The notes below the pieces were generated by a model. That model made no database searches. It was not told the origin of the DNA and worked only from the letters and a program-made list of their open reading frames with translations. From Lachnospiraceae bacterium (GTDB taxonomy: Bacteria > Bacillota > Clostridia > Lachnospirales > Lachnospiraceae), in contig JAHZFJ010000040.1 in NCBI GenBank assembly GCA_019421365.1, positions 1 to 28,786 on the forward strand: a stretch of 28,786 nt of DNA. Reading direction: 5' to 3'. The number at the start of each line of letters is the position of its first letter. Within the stretch, counting starts at the first letter, position 1. The position numbers and the translations under genes were made by a program. Shown one piece after another: positions 24,173 through 28,786 of the stretch.

Positions 24173-24758
24173 GATACTAGCGATTACAAATAGAAAATTA
24201 TGCAAGGGAGATTTCCTAGAGCAGATTAGTAAGATTGCTAAGAGCAATGTGGAAGGAATTATACTGCGAGAAAAAGATCTCGCTGAGAAAGAATATCATC
24301 AGTTAGCTTCGCAGGTTGTAGCTATATGTGATAAGTATAAGAAAAGATGTATCTTGCATACATATATTGATGTAGCACTTGAAATGAAGATTCCTAACAT
24401 TCATTTGTCACTGGCAGTTGCTAAAGAACAGAGTGATAGAATAGGTGAATTTGAAACGCTTGGAATCTCTACACATTCTATAGAAGAAGCTATAGAAGCT
24501 CAGAGATTAGGGGCTACCTATATTACGGCAGGTCATATATTTTCAACAGATTGTAAGAAGGGAGTGCCCCCAAGAGGCCTTACCTATCTTGAAGAAGTTT
24601 GTAACGCCGTGTCAATTCCTGTATATGGGATTGGTGGGATTACGATGGAAAATGCAAAAGAGGTAATAAACTGTGGTGCAGAGGGGATTTGTATGATGTC
24701 CAGCTTAATGAATGGAACAGTTGAAATTCCAGATATTTACGTTAGTAGTTTAATGTGA
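24165..24758 (+). CDS. tenI: TenI-like thiazole tautomerase
   Basis: 197 aa from the ATG at 24165, which overlaps thiH by 8 bp; a GTG at 24153 is also possible. ThiE/TenI-type TIM barrel. It carries TAGHIFSTDCKKGVPPRGL, which matches the TenI form (GHVFETDCKKG with its catalytic His) rather than the ThiE form (GPxFxTxTK). VYGIGGI closes the phosphate site. TenI aromatises the thiazole carboxylate made by ThiG. Its place at the end of a thiSFGH operon supports this over thiamine phosphate synthase. A databank would probably label it ThiE/TenI family. Confidence 0.82.
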   Translation: MYKILAITNRKLCKGDFLEQISKIAKSNVEGIILREKDLAEKEYHQLASQVVAICDKYKKRCILHTYIDVALEMKIPNIHLSLAVAKEQSDRIGEFETLGISTHSIEEAIEAQRLGATYITAGHIFSTDCKKGVPPRGLTYLEEVCNAVSIPVYGIGGITMENAKEVINCGAEGICMMSSLMNGTVEIPDIYVSSLM

Positions 24759-24764
24759 TATACT
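24736..24764 (+). promoter_or_regulatory. Promoter at the end of tenI
   Basis: TTTACG (24736-24741), 17 bp, then TATACT (24759-24764) with an extended TGn (TGA) just before it. It predicts a start near 24771, directly upstream of the palindrome at 24780. Confidence 0.5.
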
Positions 24765-24774
24765 AGTAAAAAAT

Positions 24775-25671
24775 ATGCAAGTAACGATATCGTTACTATT
24801 GCAAATAAAGGGGGACAACACAATTAATACTACATATGTATATCGAAAACATCTAAGACAGCCAGTAAAAACCTTTTTCATAATGGGAGGAATAATTTTA
24901 GCATTCATAATTTTGCTATCCATAGGTCTAATAGTAGCAGATTATGGACCAGTTAATACGGATTTTCTTTTTATTTTTGCAGCAGCAATCTTGTTTATAA
25001 CAATCATAGTTTCATTAGAGTTGTTGTTAATTTATGCGCTACTTTTAAGAAGATTTAAGTACATTAGAGTAACGCTTGATGAAGAAGGTATCGTTTATAG
25101 GAATATAAAAGAACAGATATTTGTTCCATATGAAGATATTAGAATGATTCAATTCCCTTCCGTAAAATATATGGGAGGATGGACAAAAATCGTATATGGC
25201 AATGGAAATATAAGATTGACGGCAGTTCTTGAAAACCTTGGTGAATTCATGAGTGAACTTAAGCAAAAACTCGATGAACGGAACATGATGGAAGTCTATA
25301 ATGAAAAGAGATTCTTTTCCTTTTATAAAACAGGGGTCTTTGCAGACGAGAGTTGGGGCAGAATCTATGGAAATGTTCTTATGCAAGTATTAACCTGCTT
25401 TTTCTGTGTTGTGATTACCATTGTAACTTTATATTTACAAGGGGGATCTGAATACAGCAGTATGTTAATGTATGCAAGTTACTTAATTCCTATATTAGGA
25501 TATGTAATTAGTGAAATTATTCTAGGATATCTGGTACATAAAAGAGTGGTAGAAGATTGCTATGAGTTATTACCTAGAAACGAAGGATTAGAAAAGAAAA
25601 TCTTTATGATTTGTAATTTTGGGGCCGCAATTATATATCTGATTATTTTGTTCGCCTCAGTTACAATGTAG
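24775..25671 (+). CDS. Membrane protein with internal PH-like domain (YcxB-like)
   Basis: 298 aa if begun at the ATG 24775, 282 aa if begun at 24823. Two membrane segments (about residues 33-56 and 65-91) are followed by a soluble region (about 95-172) with the pattern RVTLDEEGIVYRNIKEQIFV...YEDI and ...TKIVYGNG. These suggest the beta-sandwich of bacterial PH-like/YcxB domains. Three more membrane segments follow. No ribosome site precedes ATG 24775, and the mRNA start would be almost at that codon. The only good site, AAAGGGGG (24807-24814), points to an in-frame ATT at 24823. True use of ATT, or loss of an ATG, is possible. Function is unknown. Confidence 0.68.
   Translation: MQVTISLLLQIKGDNTINTTYVYRKHLRQPVKTFFIMGGIILAFIILLSIGLIVADYGPVNTDFLFIFAAAILFITIIVSLELLLIYALLLRRFKYIRVTLDEEGIVYRNIKEQIFVPYEDIRMIQFPSVKYMGGWTKIVYGNGNIRLTAVLENLGEFMSELKQKLDERNMMEVYNEKRFFSFYKTGVFADESWGRIYGNVLMQVLTCFFCVVITIVTLYLQGGSEYSSMLMYASYLIPILGYVISEIILGYLVHKRVVEDCYELLPRNEGLEKKIFMICNFGAAIIYLIILFASVTM
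24780..24797. promoter_or_regulatory. Perfect 18-bp palindrome, probable operator
   Basis: AGTAACGAT-ATCGTTACT is fully symmetric, with GCAA/TTGC partial symmetry outside it. It lies about 10-27 bp after the predicted transcription start, a classic repressor position. The binding protein is not identifiable. Confidence 0.65.
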
Positions 25672-25755
25672 ATAATATAACAATAGGGCAAATTTACTTT
25701 GATTTTACATAATTTAGTACAGTCTCTTAATATTCCTCCCTTACGATATCAATAA

Positions 25756-25866
25756 GGTTAACCTACAAAGCATAATTTATGGGGATGAAATCAAATGCAA
25801 ATGGTGAGAGTATTTGATTTCCTCCAATACGTTAGCGCTAGAATGAAGTGCATGTTCAGGTTAACC
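25756..25866 (+). promoter_or_regulatory. Symmetric regulatory region upstream of the phosphatase gene
   Basis: GGTTAACC occurs at 25756-25763 and again at 25859-25866. Between them lies an inverted repeat whose arms are 25783-25796 and 25812-25825 (core GAAATCAAAT/ATTTGATTTC perfect, 13 of 14 pairs overall), plus TAGCGCTA at 25832-25839. The hairpin lacks a T-run. Phosphate control is likely for this gene class, but no established PHO box was recognised. Confidence 0.5.
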
Positions 25867-25895
25867 CTATATTGTATAATAGGGAGGAATTTTTA

Positions 25896-27452
25896 ATGGT
25901 AAGCTTCATCAAAAAACATGTAAAAAAGGTAACAAGTTTAGCATTAATTGGTGCTTTAGCGGCATCTACAGTATTTTATGGGGTTAGTGATAAGGTCAAA
26001 ACAGTAGAGGCTAAGACAGACCAGACGACAAATGTGACAACTGTAGGAAACACAAAAGCACCTAAGTATGTATTTTTCTTCATAGGTGATGGTATGAGTT
26101 TCCCACAGGTACAAATTACTTCCGATTATCTTGGTGCAATTAGCCAAAATTCGTCAAGTAATATTTTATCTGGTAACAAATATCTTAACTTTATGAAATT
26201 CGATACAGTTGGATCAGCGGTTACATATGATTCATCATCATTTTGTCCAGATTCTGCATCTACTGCAACGTCATTGTCAACTGGACATAAAACATACAGT
26301 GGCGTAATCAATATGGACGAAACCAAAACTATTTCGTATGAAACAATTGCGGAGAAGTTAAAGAAACAATTAGGGTATAAAATAGGTATCATATCAAGTG
26401 TTAATATTAATCATGCGACTCCAGCAGCATACTATGCACACCAGGCCAGTAGAAACAATTACTATGAAATCGGTGTTGAGATGGTAAACAGTGGATTTGA
26501 ATACTTTGCTGGTGGAGAGCTCAAAGATCCAACTGGTGCCAAGAAGGATCAAAAGAGTGTGTATGATTTAGCAAAAACAGCAGGATATAAAGTGGTAAGA
26601 ACACAAGAAGAAGCAAAAGCTTTGAATTCTAAGTCTGGTAAAGCAGTTGTAATTGGTGAAACTATTGCAGATGCTGGAGCACTGTCTTATGATATTGATC
26701 GTAAAGTAGATGAATGGTCATTAGCAGATTATGTTAGAACAGGTATTAATGTATTAGATAACAATAAAGGTTTCTTCATGATGGTTGAAGGTGGTAAGAT
26801 TGACTGGGCTTGTCATGCGAATGATGCGGGATCCACAATCAAAGATACCGCAGCACTTGCTGATGCAGTTGATGTAGCACTAAACTTCTATAACAAGCAT
26901 AAAGATGAAACTTTAATAATTGTAACAGGTGACCATGAAACAGGTGGCTTAACTATTGGTTATGCAGGAACAGATTATGATACTTTCCTTGCTAACTTAG
27001 CTAATCAGAAGATTTCCTATGCGAAATTTGATAGTGATTATGTAGCAAATTACAAAAAGAATAACACTGCTTTCGAATCCGTATTGCAAGATATCAAGAA
27101 AAACTTTGGTTTACTCACTTCAAGTGATGCAGATGCAGCAAAGTATCCAAAGCTTGTATTAACAAATTATGAATACAATAAATTATATCAAGCATATCAA
27201 AAGACTTTAGGAAAATCCAACGTAACTTTGGATAAGCAAGAGGAATATATTTTATATGGAACATATGAACCTTTAACAGTTACGATTACACATATTCTTA
27301 ATAATAAATCAGGAATTCAATTTAGCTCTTATGCACATACAGGACTTCCAGTACCAGTATTTGCGAAAGGTGCAGGTTCCAACGCATTCGAAGGATACTA
27401 TGATAACACGAATGTGTATACGAAGCTTGCATCATTGCTGAATATCAAATAG
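25896..27452 (+). CDS. phoA: Secreted alkaline phosphatase
   Basis: 518 aa from the ATG at 25896, 8 nt after AGGGAGG; an upstream in-frame ATG lacks a site. The signal peptide (VSFIKKHVKK, hydrophobic core, VEAK) directs export. Alkaline phosphatase superfamily features are complete: first metal Asp in FFIGDGMSF, nucleophile Ser in PDSASTATSLSTGHK, metal ligands in VEGGKIDWACHAND and VTGDHETGGL, and the late His in SSYAHTG. It releases phosphate from organic esters outside the cell, usually under phosphate starvation. The YibE/F gene follows after only 3 bp, so it is probably co-transcribed. Confidence 0.93.
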   Translation: MVSFIKKHVKKVTSLALIGALAASTVFYGVSDKVKTVEAKTDQTTNVTTVGNTKAPKYVFFFIGDGMSFPQVQITSDYLGAISQNSSSNILSGNKYLNFMKFDTVGSAVTYDSSSFCPDSASTATSLSTGHKTYSGVINMDETKTISYETIAEKLKKQLGYKIGIISSVNINHATPAAYYAHQASRNNYYEIGVEMVNSGFEYFAGGELKDPTGAKKDQKSVYDLAKTAGYKVVRTQEEAKALNSKSGKAVVIGETIADAGALSYDIDRKVDEWSLADYVRTGINVLDNNKGFFMMVEGGKIDWACHANDAGSTIKDTAALADAVDVALNFYNKHKDETLIIVTGDHETGGLTIGYAGTDYDTFLANLANQKISYAKFDSDYVANYKKNNTAFESVLQDIKKNFGLLTSSDADAAKYPKLVLTNYEYNKLYQAYQKTLGKSNVTLDKQEEYILYGTYEPLTVTITHILNNKSGIQFSSYAHTGLPVPVFAKGAGSNAFEGYYDNTNVYTKLASLLNIK

Positions 27453-27455
27453 TAT

Positions 27456-28661
27456 ATGGACAAAGTATCGAAGCTCAAGAAACATCTAAATGAATCAAGT
27501 CCAGTACTAGTAAGTTTATTCATTCTACTGATTCTTATCTTCATACCAACTGGATTTGAAGACGCTATTCTTTACCAAGGAACAGAACGTTGTAAAGTAG
27601 AAGTAATCAGTGTAGATAATAATAATATAATAGACACCGGCTTGGTTCGCTCTGGTGAACAGGCATGTGAACTGAAAATACTCGAGGGGAGATTCAAGGG
27701 AAGAATAGTTCAAGGAGTTAATGTTTTGAACGGATCCTTAGAGTCTGATAAGATCTTTGTAGCTGGAGACAAAGCCTTCGTATTAATTGACTATTCGGGT
27801 GAAGATATAAGATATGTAAGTATGGTTGATCATTATAGATTAGATAAAGAGATAATTCTCGCCGCTATTTTTGTGTTATTCTTGGTAGCATTTGCTGGAA
27901 AAACAGGACTTCGTGCAGTATTGTCCTTTGCTATAACCGTACTTGCAATCTGGAAAGTGTTAGTACCAGAGTATCTAAAGGGAAGAGATCCTGTAATCAT
28001 TGGCTTGATAATTACTATATTATTAACTGTGATTATCATTGCACTTGTATATGGCTTCAATAAAAAGACGTTATCGGCAGCATCTGGTTCCATATTAGGT
28101 GTTCTCACAACTTGTATACTAGGTGTGATATTTACAGATTTATTCAATATCCATGGAGCGATAATGGCATCTTCCGAGAGTTTACTTTATAGTGGATATC
28201 AACACTTGAGCCTAACCAAGATCTTTATGGCAAGTATCTTCATTGGCTCGTCGGGAGCGATTATGGACTTAGCGGTAGACATTACGAGTGCAGTGAATGA
28301 GGTAGTGGAGAACTGCCCGACCATTAGTAAGTGGGATGCAATTCGTTCCGGAATTCATGTGGGAAAAGCGGCAATGGGAACGATGACAACTACACTCCTA
28401 CTAGCATATTCTGGTGGATATGTGGCGCTATTAATGGTATTCATGGCGCAGGGAACACCAATACTTAATATCTTGAATTATAAATATGTGGCAGCAGAGA
28501 TTTTACATACCATTGTAGGAAGTTTTGGATTAATTACTGTAGCTCCATTTACAGCAATGGCAGCAGGAATTTTACTAACGAAAAAGAAAGAAGAGAATGT
28601 GGCAGAAGAAAATGTAGAAGAAGATAATCAAGAAGAATTAGTAGGACAAATTACAAACTAA
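27456..28661 (+). CDS. YibE/F family membrane protein
   Basis: 401 aa, the same architecture as the long protein at 1909: one N-terminal membrane segment (about residues 15-33), an extracytoplasmic domain of about 95 residues, then a polytopic half with GSSGAIMDLAVDITS and GKAAMGTMTTTLLL. The DIMGT motif is AAMGT here. An acidic Glu/Asn tail ends the protein. The start ATG lies 3 bp after the phosphatase stop, with no visible ribosome site, so translation is probably coupled. No short partner follows, so this member acts alone. Function is unknown. Confidence 0.86.
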   Translation: MDKVSKLKKHLNESSPVLVSLFILLILIFIPTGFEDAILYQGTERCKVEVISVDNNNIIDTGLVRSGEQACELKILEGRFKGRIVQGVNVLNGSLESDKIFVAGDKAFVLIDYSGEDIRYVSMVDHYRLDKEIILAAIFVLFLVAFAGKTGLRAVLSFAITVLAIWKVLVPEYLKGRDPVIIGLIITILLTVIIIALVYGFNKKTLSAASGSILGVLTTCILGVIFTDLFNIHGAIMASSESLLYSGYQHLSLTKIFMASIFIGSSGAIMDLAVDITSAVNEVVENCPTISKWDAIRSGIHVGKAAMGTMTTTLLLAYSGGYVALLMVFMAQGTPILNILNYKYVAAEILHTIVGSFGLITVAPFTAMAAGILLTKKKEENVAEENVEEDNQEELVGQITN

Positions 28662-28693
28662 TATGAAGCATAAGTATAATTTTTCTAATATGC

Positions 28694-28731
28694 TAAAAGG
28701 CAGTTTTCTATCAAGAGAGCTGTCTTTTTTA
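28694..28731 (+). terminator. Intrinsic terminator of the phosphatase-YibE/F operon
   Basis: AAAAGGCAG-TTTTCT and AGAGAG-CTGTCTTTT form a hairpin with a 4-nt loop and one G-T pair, followed by a T-run. Confidence 0.8.
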
Positions 28732-28753
28732 TTTGTATAGAAGCAAAATAAAC

Positions 28754-28770
28754 CACCGGCTCTGCCGGTG
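28754..28770. repeat. Hairpin at the right edge, similar to the left edge
   Basis: CACCGGC-TCT-GCCGGTG is a perfect 7-bp stem with a 3-nt loop. It is close in form to the CCACCAGC-TAA-GCTGGTGG hairpin at 27-45. The flank (CCCCAGCCAGCTT) is cut by the end of the window. It may be the end of another small mobile or REP-like element. Confidence 0.4.
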
Positions 28771-28786
28771 TGTCCCCAGCCAGCTT

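Noticed and set aside
24153..24758. ThiE (thiamine phosphate synthase) as the name of the last thi gene
   Set aside because: The GHIFSTDCKKG segment fits TenI better than the GPxFxTxTK form of ThiE, and the operon covers the thiazole branch.

Overview
The window is about 28.8 kb of AT-rich DNA with strong AGGAGG-type ribosome binding sites, short intergenic gaps, intrinsic terminators and sigma-A-like promoters. It also carries YibE/F membrane proteins, an IS30-type element, a short-form ThiF and a secreted alkaline phosphatase with a Gram-positive signal peptide. Together these suggest a low-GC Firmicute, most likely a clostridium of the Lachnospiraceae (Lachnoclostridium phytofermentans-like). 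The species placement is inference. No rRNA, tRNA or CRISPR array was seen.

Layout: (1) 1-80, a pair of strong hairpins at the left edge that resemble the end of an IS200/IS605-type element. (2) 81-1493 (minus), a nucleobase permease with its own promoter and a structured leader. (3) 1909-3908, a two-gene YibE/F operon ending in a clear terminator. (4) 4141-4599, a small membrane protein of DUF3592 type. (5) 4706-6444, a complete IS30-family element flanked by 14-bp direct repeats. Its transposase frame is broken by one TGA, and its right end carries about five iterated copies of the terminal repeat. (6) 6681-8074, a two-gene ABC-2 transporter. (7) 8075-13618, a gene-poor stretch holding the decayed copy of a secreted-protein gene, then the intact gene (SLH-like, 445 aa) and a coupled 1107-aa secreted protein of unknown function. 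(8) 13628-20273, an iron-siderophore type uptake locus: AraC regulator (minus), then binding lipoprotein, two FecCD permeases, ATPase and an MFS transporter. (9) 20280-20777 (minus), a Cys-containing orphan protein. (10) 21087-24758, a thiazole-synthesis operon thiS-thiF-thiG-thiH-tenI preceded by a terminator-type leader without a recognisable TPP riboswitch. (11) 24775-25671, a PH-like membrane protein with a perfect 18-bp palindrome just downstream of its promoter and an odd start codon. (12) 25896-28661, an alkaline phosphatase followed after 3 bp by a third YibE/F protein, then a terminator and another hairpin like that at the left edge.

How the parts work together: the siderophore genes form an overlapping, probably co-transcribed import machine with a divergent regulator and several palindromes in the shared intergenic region. 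The thi genes make the thiazole half of thiamine; the pyrimidine half and the coupling enzyme are not in the window. The phosphatase and its YibE/F partner form a likely secretory/membrane pair. The least explained parts are the two-gene secreted cassette with its upstream pseudogene, the IS30 element with its iterated end, the thiS leader and the 24.78-kb operator.
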